Assembly (NCBI GenBank): GCA_016929795.1
Contig: JAFGIA010000032.1
Span: forward strand, 1-5,198
Reading direction: 5' to 3'
DNA: 5,198 bases
DNA from: Anaerolineae bacterium
Lineage (GTDB): Bacteria; Chloroflexota; Anaerolineae; JAAYZQ01
In this document: positions 1 through 5,121 of the stretch, piece by piece
How the letters are laid out: the number at the start of each line of letters is the position of its first letter
Numbering within the stretch: the first letter of the stretch is position 1
Translations under genes and position numbers: made by a program
The notes under the pieces: generated by a model
The model's database searches: none
Seen by the model: the letters and a program-made list of their open reading frames with translations, nothing else
What the model was told of the DNA's origin: nothing

Positions 1-1112
1 CAGTCCCTGTTGCGGTAGAGGCGGGTCACGTAACCGCTGCTGCTGTAGCCCGTCAGAGCCAGGTCAAGGTCGAGGTCGCCGTCATAGTCGCCCCAGGCGA
101 CGGCGCCGTCCTGGACGTCCACAAAGCCATCGGCGATCTCGGTAAAGGTCCAGCCGGTGTCGCCAGCGGGCCCGTCGTTGCGATAGAGGCGCGAGGTGCG
201 CTGGTCCCAGGAGCCGGTGATGGCGACGTCGAGATCCCCGTCGTTGTCATAGTCCCCCCAGGCAGGGACGCCGGTCACCATCTCGAGCCACACGCGCGTA
301 AATGCCCACCCATCCTCCCCTTGCGGTCCATCGTTGCGTGCCAGCGCGACGGTGCCCAGCAGTACGTCGAGGTCACCGTCGCCATCATAGTCTCCCCACT
401 CGCCTGTCGGATTGTGCGGAACAAAGTCACGGACCACCTGGTGAAAGGCACGGCCGCCGGGAACCACGTCGTTTCGGTAGACCAGCCACACGGGATACCA
501 GAGCGGATCGGTGCCCACGACGAGCACGTCGAGGTCGCCGTCACCGTCAAAGTCACCCCAATCGGCGCCGCCGTCCCACACACCCGTGAGCCCCGCCTCG
601 ACGTCGGTAAAGGTCCATCCGCCACCCGCTGCCGGGCCGTCGTTGCGGTAGATGCGCGACACAGGGGCAAAAGCGCCCACGTCGCCGGCGAGCAGGATGT
701 CGAGGTCGCCGTCGACGTCATAGTCCCCCCACTCGGCATCCCCAAACACATTCACCAGCCCGGCATCGACAGGTGTGAAGGTCCAGGCTGCACTGCCGGC
801 GGCACCGTCGTTCCGATAGAGCGTCGTCTCGGGCACCCCCCCCGAGTAGGCGGTGGTGAGGAGAAGATCGACGTCGCCGTCCCCGTCATAATCGCCCCAG
901 TCCGCCGAGGGGTAATAGCCGGCCGGGATGCCTGTCGAGATCCCGGTCCAGGTCCAGCCGGTGCCGGCAGCAGGGGCGTCGTTCCTGTAGAGCACACTGC
1001 CGGCACCGACGAACAGGTCCACGTCGCCGTCCAGGTCGTAATCGGCCCAGGCGAGGGAGGCATAGCGCAGAGCCGGCAGCGCCGCCGTCTCCTGAACAAA
1101 GCCGTTGGTGCA
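1..1112 (-). repeat. Second seven-unit FG-GAP/VCBS propeller block (residues 764-1133, reaching the window edge)
   Basis: Calcium-loop motifs start at residues 785, 835, 891, 948, 1002, 1048 and 1103. Variants are DYDLDGDVD (unit 8), DYDVDGDLD (unit 10), DFDGDGDLD (unit 11), DYDNDGDLD (unit 13) and DYDGDLDLD (unit 14); all keep the five alternating aspartates. The block begins right after Cys764 and ends with RNRD followed by a truncated codon TG_, mirroring RNDDC at the end of the first block. Block 2 therefore probably also has exactly seven blades and closes at the window edge; the missing base decides this. Confidence 0.9.
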
Positions 1113-3401
1113 GCGCGGCGCGACGCGCCCGGCCGTGAACTGCCACTGCACCGGAAGCAGGCGCTCGCCGTCTGTATTCAGGAGCTCCCCCGTCGCCGTC
1201 GCGCGCACGGTCTCGCCAGCGTGGAGCGTGCGACCCGGCGTGAGCACCAACCGGCGTGCAGGGCCGTCGTAGTGCAGCGCACCCGAGAGCCGCCCGGACA
1301 TCGAGCCATAGACGGCGAACGTGTCGGGGCTCGCCGAGGCGGGATCGAGGTCGCCGTCAAAGGTCACGGCCGGGTGCACGTCGACAGGCGCGATCGAGTT
1401 TGGCGCGGGGTCAGTCGCGACGACCTGCCAGGCGTAGAGCTGGAGCAGGGCGCTGTCGCAGTTGTCGGCGGGATCGCCGTCGTCGGCCGTGGTCGTGATC
1501 GCGGCCGTGTTCGCCAGGACATAGCCGGCAGGCAGCGCCGGATCGACGACGCCGGCGATCTCGATCGTACCCCCTTCGCCGTGCGCCAGATCCTCCACCT
1601 GCCACGCGAACGCAGGGCTTGCCCCCGTCTGCGTGATGCGCACGCCTGTGCTCGTCACGCCCGTCACGGTCACCGTCACGGGCACGGCGTCCGTCAGGAC
1701 GACGCCGATTGCGGGCAGCGAGCCGGCGTTGGAGAAGGAGAGGGTGTAGGTGATCGGGTCGCCGGGCGCCGCGTGCGCCGGCTCGACGCGCTTGACCACC
1801 TGAACGTTGGCGGCGCAGTCGTCGTTGCGCAGGATGAAGGAGAATTCGGGCCCATTCTCCGGGTCCGACCCCATCTGAAACAGATCGAGGTCGCCGTCCC
1901 CGTCATAGTCGCCCGGGACGATTGCGCCCCCTATCAGGCCTTTGACGCCGAGGTCCTCGACGGTAAACGTCCATCCCGCCGCCGCGCCGCCATTGCGCAG
2001 CAAGAGGGGCAGCGGTACGTACAGTGGCAGGTGTGCAACCACGAGGGCGTCGAGGTCCCCGTCGTTGTCATAGTCTGCCCACGTCGCGCCACCGGCGCCG
2101 GGCAGAGAAAGGCCAAGATCGGTGAATGCCCACCCGCCGCCCGCCAGCGCCCCGTCGTTGCGGTACACCCACGCAAGGGCCTCTCCGCCCCATCCACTTT
2201 CAAATCCCGACATAAGGATGTCGAGGTCACCATCCTCGTCATAGTCACCCCAATCGAGTGTCACCATGTCCCGCAATCCCGGCAGTGGCACCGGCACCTC
2301 GGTGAAGGTCCACCCTGATCCCGCCGCCAGTCCATCGTTGCGGTAGAGGTACGTGCCCCCCTCGTAGCCGTCCAGATGGCCGGACAGCAACAGATCGAGA
2401 TCGCCGTCGCCGTCGTAGTCGCCCCACACCGCGTCGCCACTGCTCACACCCGCCAGCCCGGCGCCCACGTCGTGGAACGCACCAGCGTCGTTGCGGTAGA
2501 TGCGCGTCGCAGGCATCCCGCTGCTCGTGCGGCCCGAGACGAGCGCGTCCAGGTCGCCGTCCCCGTCATAATCGGCCCACGCCACCGCGCTTTGGCTTAC
2601 GCCGGTCAGACTCGCGCCGACATCGGTAAACACCCACGATCCCCCTGCGCCCGGGCCGTCGTTGCGGTAGATCAACGACACCGGTGGATATCCCTGGCGC
2701 GCGCCTGCCAGCAGCAGGTCGAGGTCCCCATCGCCGTCGTAATCGCCCCAGTCGGCATCACTGTAGCCCACATCCTGCAAGCCGTCGTCCCAGGGACCGG
2801 TCTCCACCCGCTCAAAGCGCCACGAACTGTCCGGTCCCGGGCCGTCGTTGCGATAGAGCAGCGTCCACGCTCCTGCCAACTGCTCTCCTGTCACGAGGAG
2901 ATCGAGATCGCCGTCGCCGTCGTAATCGCCCCACTCACCCGTGCCAAACCAGGCACCCACCAACCCGGCGCCGATGTCGACCAACCCCTCGACACAGCGG
3001 GTGGCGACGGTGCCGGCGTGGAACTGCCACACCGTGGGCGTCAGCGGCGCGCTGCCATCGAGGCCGAGCGTGCCGGTGGTGGCGGTGGCGTAGACCAGCT
3101 CGCCCTGGTGGAAGGGACGCGTGGGGGTGAGGACGACCGTGCCGCCCTGCACGCCGTAGCTGCCCTGCACCAGGCCGCTCTGCATGGCGTGCACGGCAAA
3201 GGTGTGCTGGTCGACGGTGGCGGGGTCGATCGCCTCGTCGTATGCGATCGACACCGTGGTGGTGAGCGGTGCGGTGTGGGTGTTCGGCGCGGGGGAGACG
3301 GCCGGGTTGCCGGGTGCCGCGAGGGCGGCCGCGGACAGGGCGAAAGCCAATGCCAGGGCCAGGCCATAGGCCGGCAGGAGAGCCACGTGATTCCTATTCA
3401 T
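1..3401 (-). CDS. Large secreted double beta-propeller protein with FG-GAP/VCBS repeats, Ig-like (SbsA/Big_5) and DUF11 domains; C-terminus cut by window edge
   Basis: The frame is open for 1133 codons from ATG at 3401 and leaves the window inside a codon beginning TG. An in-frame TGA at 3405-3407 just upstream and a GAGGAG Shine-Dalgarno 6 nt before the ATG fix the start. Residues 1-28 form a signal peptide: basic MNRNH start, Ala/Leu-rich core, likely cleavage after ALA (26-28). Then come an SbsA-like Ig domain (about 33-130, ending VWQFHAG), seven FG-GAP/VCBS units (about 137-528), a DUF11 domain (about 530-647, with the typical PGDPITYTLSFSNAG), a second Ig domain (about 660-758, ending VQWQFTAG) and seven more units (about 765-1133). 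A typical unit reads YRNDG...GWTFTDV...WGDYDGDGDLDLL. FG-GAP units of this kind build calcium-binding beta-propellers in exported or surface proteins. A role in adhesion or in the cell envelope is inference; no enzyme domain is visible. Family and domain calls are from pattern recognition. The exact function is unknown. Confidence 0.95.
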   Translation of the reverse strand, partial: MNRNHVALLPAYGLALALAFALSAAALAAPGNPAVSPAPNTHTAPLTTTVSIAYDEAIDPATVDQHTFAVHAMQSGLVQGSYGVQGGTVVLTPTRPFHQGELVYATATTGTLGLDGSAPLTPTVWQFHAGTVATRCVEGLVDIGAGLVGAWFGTGEWGDYDGDGDLDLLVTGEQLAGAWTLLYRNDGPGPDSSWRFERVETGPWDDGLQDVGYSDADWGDYDGDGDLDLLLAGARQGYPPVSLIYRNDGPGAGGSWVFTDVGASLTGVSQSAVAWADYDGDGDLDALVSGRTSSGMPATRIYRNDAGAFHDVGAGLAGVSSGDAVWGDYDGDGDLDLLLSGHLDGYEGGTYLYRNDGLAAGSGWTFTEVPVPLPGLRDMVTLDWGDYDEDGDLDILMSGFESGWGGEALAWVYRNDGALAGGGWAFTDLGLSLPGAGGATWADYDNDGDLDALVVAHLPLYVPLPLLLRNGGAAAGWTFTVEDLGVKGLIGGAIVPGDYDGDGDLDLFQMGSDPENGPEFSFILRNDDCAANVQVVKRVEPAHAAPGDPITYTLSFSNAGSLPAIGVVLTDAVPVTVTVTGVTSTGVRITQTGASPAFAWQVEDLAHGEGGTIEIAGVVDPALPAGYVLANTAAITTTADDGDPADNCDSALLQLYAWQVVATDPAPNSIAPVDVHPAVTFDGDLDPASASPDTFAVYGSMSGRLSGALHYDGPARRLVLTPGRTLHAGETVRATATGELLNTDGERLLPVQWQFTAGRVAPRCTNGFVQETAALPALRYASLAWADYDLDGDVDLFVGAGSVLYRNDAPAAGTGWTWTGISTGIPAGYYPSADWGDYDGDGDVDLLLTTAYSGGVPETTLYRNDGAAGSAAWTFTPVDAGLVNVFGDAEWGDYDVDGDLDILLAGDVGAFAPVSRIYRNDGPAAGGGWTFTDVEAGLTGVWDGGADWGDFDGDGDLDVLVVGTDPLWYPVWLVYRNDVVPGGRAFHQVVRDFVPHNPTGEWGDYDGDGDLDVLLGTVALARNDGPQGEDGWAFTRVWLEMVTGVPAWGDYDNDGDLDVAITGSWDQRTSRLYRNDGPAGDTGWTFTEIADGFVDVQDGAVAWGDYDGDLDLDLALTGYSSSGYVTRLYRNRD
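1427..1814 (-). other. DUF11-type inter-propeller domain within the large secreted protein
   Basis: Residues about 530-658 separate the two propeller modules. The segment VVKRVEPAHAAPGDPITYTL, followed by a short NAG turn, a VVLTDAVP strand and a terminal ANTAAITTTADDGDPADNC, matches the usual layout of DUF11 repeats, which are beta-sandwich stalk modules in bacterial surface proteins. Cys529 and Cys648 flank it. The domain sits between propeller 1 and the second Ig-like domain, so it probably acts as a spacer. The call is from motif recognition only. Confidence 0.75.
1815..2996 (-). repeat. First seven-unit FG-GAP/VCBS propeller block (residues 136-529)
   Basis: Seven degenerate units have their calcium-loop motif (WGDYDGDGDLD or a close variant) starting at residues 157, 218, 275, 326, 384, 441 and 496, a period of 51-61 residues (about 150-185 bases). 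Variants include WADY (units 3 and 6), an Asn in unit 6 (DYDNDGDLD), a Glu in unit 5 (DYDEDGDLD) and PGDY in unit 7. Aspartates 1, 3, 5, 7 and 9 of the loop are kept in every unit. Seven units fit one closed seven-bladed propeller. Cys136 lies just before the block and Cys529 just after it. At the DNA level the units are diverged, so this is an old repeat and not a recent expansion. Confidence 0.92.
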
Positions 3402-3407
3402 CTGTCA

Positions 3408-3413
3408 CTCCTC
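3408..3413 (-). promoter_or_regulatory. Shine-Dalgarno site for the large secreted protein
   Basis: On the minus strand GAGGAG lies 6 nt before ATG 3401, close to ideal spacing. The in-frame TGA at 3405-3407 lies between it and the ATG, so no longer N-terminus is possible in this frame. Confidence 0.85.
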
Positions 3414-3421
3414 GACGGGGT

Positions 3422-3442
3422 TGCCCGGCGCCGTGCCGGGCA
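3422..3442 (-). promoter_or_regulatory. GC-rich hairpin in the 5' leader, adjacent to the ribosome binding site
   Basis: A perfect 8-bp stem (TGCCCGGC at 3422-3429 pairing with GCCGGGCA at 3435-3442) encloses a 5-base loop. Its leader-side base lies 8 nt before the GAGGAG site. There is no following T-run on the minus strand, so it is not an intrinsic terminator. It could protect the mRNA 5' region or tune ribosome access, or be a dispersed palindromic repeat that landed in the leader. Confidence 0.6.
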
Positions 3443-3449
3443 GAGGCGC

Positions 3450-3470
3450 CCCTGGACGGCCACGCCAGGG
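3450..3470 (-). promoter_or_regulatory. Second hairpin in the 5' leader
   Basis: CCCTGG (3450-3455) pairs with CCAGGG (3465-3470), and with a one-base bulge the stem can extend two further pairs (3457-3458 with 3463-3464). It stands 7 bases from the first leader hairpin. Two adjacent stable stems in a predicted leader of about 170 nt suggest a structured 5' UTR. I do not recognise a known riboswitch class in it. Confidence 0.45.
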
Positions 3471-3472
3471 TG

Positions 3473-3502
3473 CTACGGACGATTCATAGAAGCTCGCTCC
3501 TT
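3473..3502 (-). promoter_or_regulatory. Possible four-codon leader minigene (Met-Asn-Arg-Pro-stop) with its own Shine-Dalgarno
   Basis: On the minus strand AAGGAG (3497-3502) is followed after 9 nt by ATG (3485-3487), then AAT CGT CCG TAG (stop 3473-3475). The Shine-Dalgarno is at least as good as that of the main gene. The short frame lies inside the predicted leader, just upstream of the two hairpins, a layout that can be used for leader-peptide control or can simply trap ribosomes. The frame is not that of the main gene. It may be coincidental; no composition evidence is possible for four codons. Confidence 0.3.
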
Positions 3503-3576
3503 GCTGGTCTTGTGCTAGTTTCGCAGCAGGCTCGGTGTCTGATCGCCAGTTGGATTGGAAACGCCGCTTCATGACG

Positions 3577-3605
3577 ATTGTAACACGCTTCTCGTGCAGC
3601 GTCAA
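3577..3605 (-). promoter_or_regulatory. Sigma-70 type promoter upstream of the large secreted protein
   Basis: On the minus strand the -35 element TTGACG (3600-3605) and the -10 element TACAAT (3577-3582) are separated by exactly 17 bases (3583-3599). The -10 is preceded by TGT, giving an extended -10. Each hexamer differs from the consensus by one base. The expected transcript start is near 3570, giving a leader of about 170 nt. The site reads toward the large gene and away from otsB, so that gene is likely an independent transcription unit. This is a prediction from sequence only. Confidence 0.72.
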
Positions 3606-3661
3606 ACCTACCCAGCGTGGCGCGTGTACTAACGATTGTCAGAGGCGGTGCAAAGCGAAGT

Positions 3662-3864
3662 CCCGGGCTTGCAGGGCGAACGGATATGAGCTTCCGGACA
3701 AGATGGAGGCCCGAGCTTGCTCGGGGTGGCTTCACGCACCCAAGCGCCCCCGACCAAGCTCGGGCCTCCTCCGGACCTGGCATGTGCAACGGCCGCCCAG
3801 ATGCGTTTGCCCGGGCTTGCGACACTGGCCCGCCTGCTTCGAGCTGGCGCACCTGCTTCCAGCT
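3662..3864. repeat. Short direct repeats surrounding the large palindrome
   Basis: CCCGGGCTTGC occurs at 3662-3672 and 3810-3820, and the variant CCCGAGCTTGC at 3710-3720 forms the left arm of the large palindrome. Further right, CCTGCTTCGAGCT (3833-3845) and CCTGCTTCCAGCT (3852-3864) form a 12/13-match tandem repeat with a 19-base period, and AGCTGG/CCAGCT within them is also an inverted pair. Such layered short repeats suggest repetitive intergenic DNA and not a gene. Copy number in the genome cannot be seen from here. Confidence 0.5.
3693..3775. repeat. Large imperfect palindrome (REP/MITE-like hairpin) in the intergenic region
   Basis: A perfect 15-bp inverted repeat (GGAGGCCCGAGCTTG at 3705-3719 with its complement at 3755-3769) continues inward after one mismatch with six pairs (3721-3726 with 3748-3753) and, after an internal loop, four more (3729-3732 with 3742-3745), leaving a 9-base loop. 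Outward, TCCGGA occurs on both sides (3693-3698 and 3770-3775) and can pair with a six-base bulge, for about 31 pairs in all. No T-run follows on either strand. It may be a dispersed repeat or a structured RNA element; it encodes no recognisable protein. Confidence 0.7.
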
Positions 3865-3957
3865 TGCCCGCCTCGACGCCCTCAAACCCGACCCGGTCGA
3901 AGTGATGCACTGATTTTAACCCAATAACGCAAGTCAAGTTGTCGGCAGCCGCCAGAT

Positions 3958-4125
3958 CTATGGTATCATGGAGGCAATGAACGCGTGTTCTTTATGCGCA
4001 CGCGTGCTACGCACGCACCTGTGCTTGCACCTTGCATATTCGCACATGCTGGTACCTTTCAAACTGAATAGCGCTGGACAACACATTCCCACACTAGGTG
4101 ACTCGCGATGCATCATCGGGTTCAT
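3958..4125 (-). CDS. Doubtful 55-residue cysteine-rich small ORF
   Basis: On the minus strand an ATG at 4125 is preceded by AAGGA (4131-4135) with 5-nt spacing and opens a frame of 55 codons ending in TAG at 3958-3960. The peptide begins MNPMMHRESP and has five cysteines (15, 16, 28, 33, 37), the last three as CEYARCKHRC. It lies in the AT-rich part of the gap, over the ACGCGT palindromes, and has no recognisable homologue or transmembrane segment. The good ribosome binding site is the only positive evidence. Chance is the more likely explanation. Confidence 0.15.
   Translation of the reverse strand: MNPMMHRESPSVGMCCPALFSLKGTSMCEYARCKHRCVRSTRAHKEHAFIASMIP
3981..4030. repeat. Cluster of short inverted repeats around ACGCGT
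   Basis: ACGCGTG (3981-3987) and CACGCGT (3999-4005) form a 7-bp inverted repeat with an 11-base loop. GCGTGC (4002-4007) pairs with GCACGC (4011-4016) across a 3-base loop, and GTGC/GCAC (4021-4024, 4027-4030) follows. The overlapping stems are mutually exclusive. They could be a regulator binding site or a folded RNA element; no known operator is recognised. Confidence 0.4.
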
Positions 4126-4227
4126 CAGGTTCCTTCTCCCGCAGACACTTCTACTTCTACCTTCAATTTCTATCTCTTTTCGTGCAGTTTCAACGGCGCC
4201 ACTTCCGATGCCTGATAATTGTTTCTC

Positions 4228-4242
4228 GGATTTTCAAAATCC
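4228..4242. repeat. 15-base perfect palindrome between otsB and the AT-rich gap
   Basis: GGATTTTCAAAATCC is a perfect inverted repeat around C4235. As a DNA dyad it could bind a dimeric regulator. As RNA it would make only a 6-bp stem with a 3-base loop and no T-run after it, so it is a poor terminator. It lies 76 bases downstream of the otsB stop. Confidence 0.4.
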
Positions 4243-4317
4243 ACCGGTATCGGGAGGTCCAGGTCTCGCCTCGCCGGCCCTTGAGCCCAGGGGATCGGGC
4301 GGAAACGGCTCCGCTGC

Positions 4318-5121
4318 TTACGGTGTGGGCTGCAAGCGAGCCAGGAGCGCCCGCAGCCAGTCACGCGTGGCGGCGGGGGAAGGCAGGCGATAGTCGGCCC
4401 GGGTGCGGCGGTCATCGGGGGCGACGACGATGGCGACGCCGCCATGCTCCTGGATCACCTCGAACGCCTCTTCGTCCTTGTCATCGTCGCCGACAAAGAT
4501 CAGGTGGTCGGCGGGCCACGGGAAGCGCGACAGGAGATAGGTGACGGTGCGGCCCTTGTGCGCCAGGAGTGGGCCGATCTCGAGGAATTTATGTCCACCT
4601 AGCAGGCGAAAGACGCCGGGGGCGTGCTGTGCCGCGATTTCGTCCGCGGCCTGGCGTGCCTCGTCGAGCACCTGGTGTGCCTCGGCATCGTCTGCAAACC
4701 GGGCGTGGATGGCGAGTGCCCACTCTTTGTCTTCGAGGTAAAAACCATCTCGACTGCCGAGCAGGTCCGACCAGGCCGGCTTGACCTGGTCGAGCGCCGG
4801 CCGGACGTCGTCCGGCTCGAGGCGATGGACAAGGTCACGTTCAGGTGTGAGGATCTCGATGCCGTAGGTGCCGGCGAGCAGGATACCCCGCACCGGCACC
4901 AGGCGCTGCACGTGGCGCAGCCGCCTGCCACTGACGACGGAGAGGTGAATGTCAGGGTGGTGAGCGATCTCGCGCAGCAGCTCCGCCAGCGCCTCGTCGG
5001 GATAGACCTCGTCGGGCGTCGGGGCAAAGTCGGCGAGTGTGCCGTCGTAGTCGAGAAAAAGGCGGACGCGGCTGCCGGGTTGGACGTGGTCGAGGAGCTC
5101 GTGGGCCGGCCTGGGCGTCAC
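4318..5121 (-). CDS. otsB: Trehalose-6-phosphate phosphatase (HAD superfamily)
   Basis: It removes phosphate from trehalose 6-phosphate to give trehalose, the second step of the OtsA-OtsB pathway, in the cytoplasm. The protein has 267 residues, the usual length of bacterial OtsB. HAD motif I is LFLDYDGTLADF (Asp24 nucleophile, Asp26 acid/base), motif II is SVVSGRR (Ser64), the motif III lysine is in LLAHKGRTV (Lys189), and motif IV is GDDDKDEEAF (211-220, magnesium-binding aspartates). The cap region holds GTYGIEI (84-90) and EDKEWALAIHAR (130-141), typical of the family. The start is GTG, fixed by a GTGA overlap with the stop of the upstream frame; no other ATG or GTG lies between it and the in-frame TGA at 5161-5163. 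A weak CAGG sits before the start, so coupling to the upstream gene is likely. A phosphatase for a related sugar phosphate cannot be fully excluded. Confidence 0.93.
   Translation of the reverse strand: MTPRPAHELLDHVQPGSRVRLFLDYDGTLADFAPTPDEVYPDEALAELLREIAHHPDIHLSVVSGRRLRHVQRLVPVRGILLAGTYGIEILTPERDLVHRLEPDDVRPALDQVKPAWSDLLGSRDGFYLEDKEWALAIHARFADDAEAHQVLDEARQAADEIAAQHAPGVFRLLGGHKFLEIGPLLAHKGRTVTYLLSRFPWPADHLIFVGDDDKDEEAFEVIQEHGGVAIVVAPDDRRTRADYRLPSPAATRDWLRALLARLQPTP

Larger units (their letters stand above)
3606..4317. other. Intergenic region without a convincing protein gene
   Basis: Upstream of the promoter and downstream of otsB lie about 710 bases. The part 3660-3900 is GC-rich and palindromic; the part about 3905-4260 is clearly more AT-rich than the flanking genes and contains a pyrimidine-rich plus-strand tract (about 4126-4190). 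Several frames stay open, on both strands and often overlapping one another, but none shows a recognisable domain or a coherent coding pattern. No clear intrinsic terminator follows otsB: the only nearby stem (GCGGA 4299-4303 with TCCGC 4310-4314) is 5 bp and lacks a T-run. Confidence 0.6.

Noticed and set aside
321..2318. Very long plus-strand open frame (665 codons) with repeated valine-rich EVAV-type motifs
   Set aside because: It is the exact codon-aligned antisense of the FG-GAP gene: its VEVAV motifs are the reverse complement of the DGDLD-encoding codons. It has no recognisable domain, and the minus frame explains signal peptide, start and domains.
53..2427. Several minus-strand frames of 60-160 codons inside the repeat gene
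   Set aside because: They lie in other frames of the same strand, show Thr/Ser/Arg-rich low-complexity repeats produced by shifting the GAC-GGC-GAC codons, and are overlapped by a continuous domain-bearing frame.
1..3401. A CRISPR array or tandem satellite suggested by the recurrent short motifs every 150-180 bases
   Set aside because: The repeats are codon-level, diverged at DNA level, with variable spacing and an open reading frame throughout; they encode propeller blades.
2376..3518. Second long plus-strand open frame (380 codons)
   Set aside because: Also the codon-aligned antisense of the repeat gene, continuing into its leader; stays open because the minus gene avoids codons whose complement is a stop.
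3484..3937. Overlapping open frames on both strands (98-133 codons) across 3484-3937
   Set aside because: Mutually overlapping frames on both strands over a palindromic repeat, some crossing the promoter; no coherent protein features. Interpreted as repeat-derived shadows.
3910..3942. Minus-strand TTGACT and TAAAAT as a promoter toward the large gene
   Set aside because: The two hexamers are separated by only about 13 bases, too short for a normal sigma-70 promoter; the 3577-3605 site is far better.
4299..4314. Hairpin just downstream of the otsB stop as an intrinsic terminator
   Set aside because: Only a 5-bp stem with no T-run on the minus strand after it; not supportable as a terminator.
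3968..4393. Plus-strand frame of 141 codons starting after GGAGG near 3970
   Set aside because: It runs over the palindromes and into the antisense of the otsB 3' end, changes composition abruptly, and shows no domain. A GGAGG only 2 nt from the second ATG is too close for a good site.
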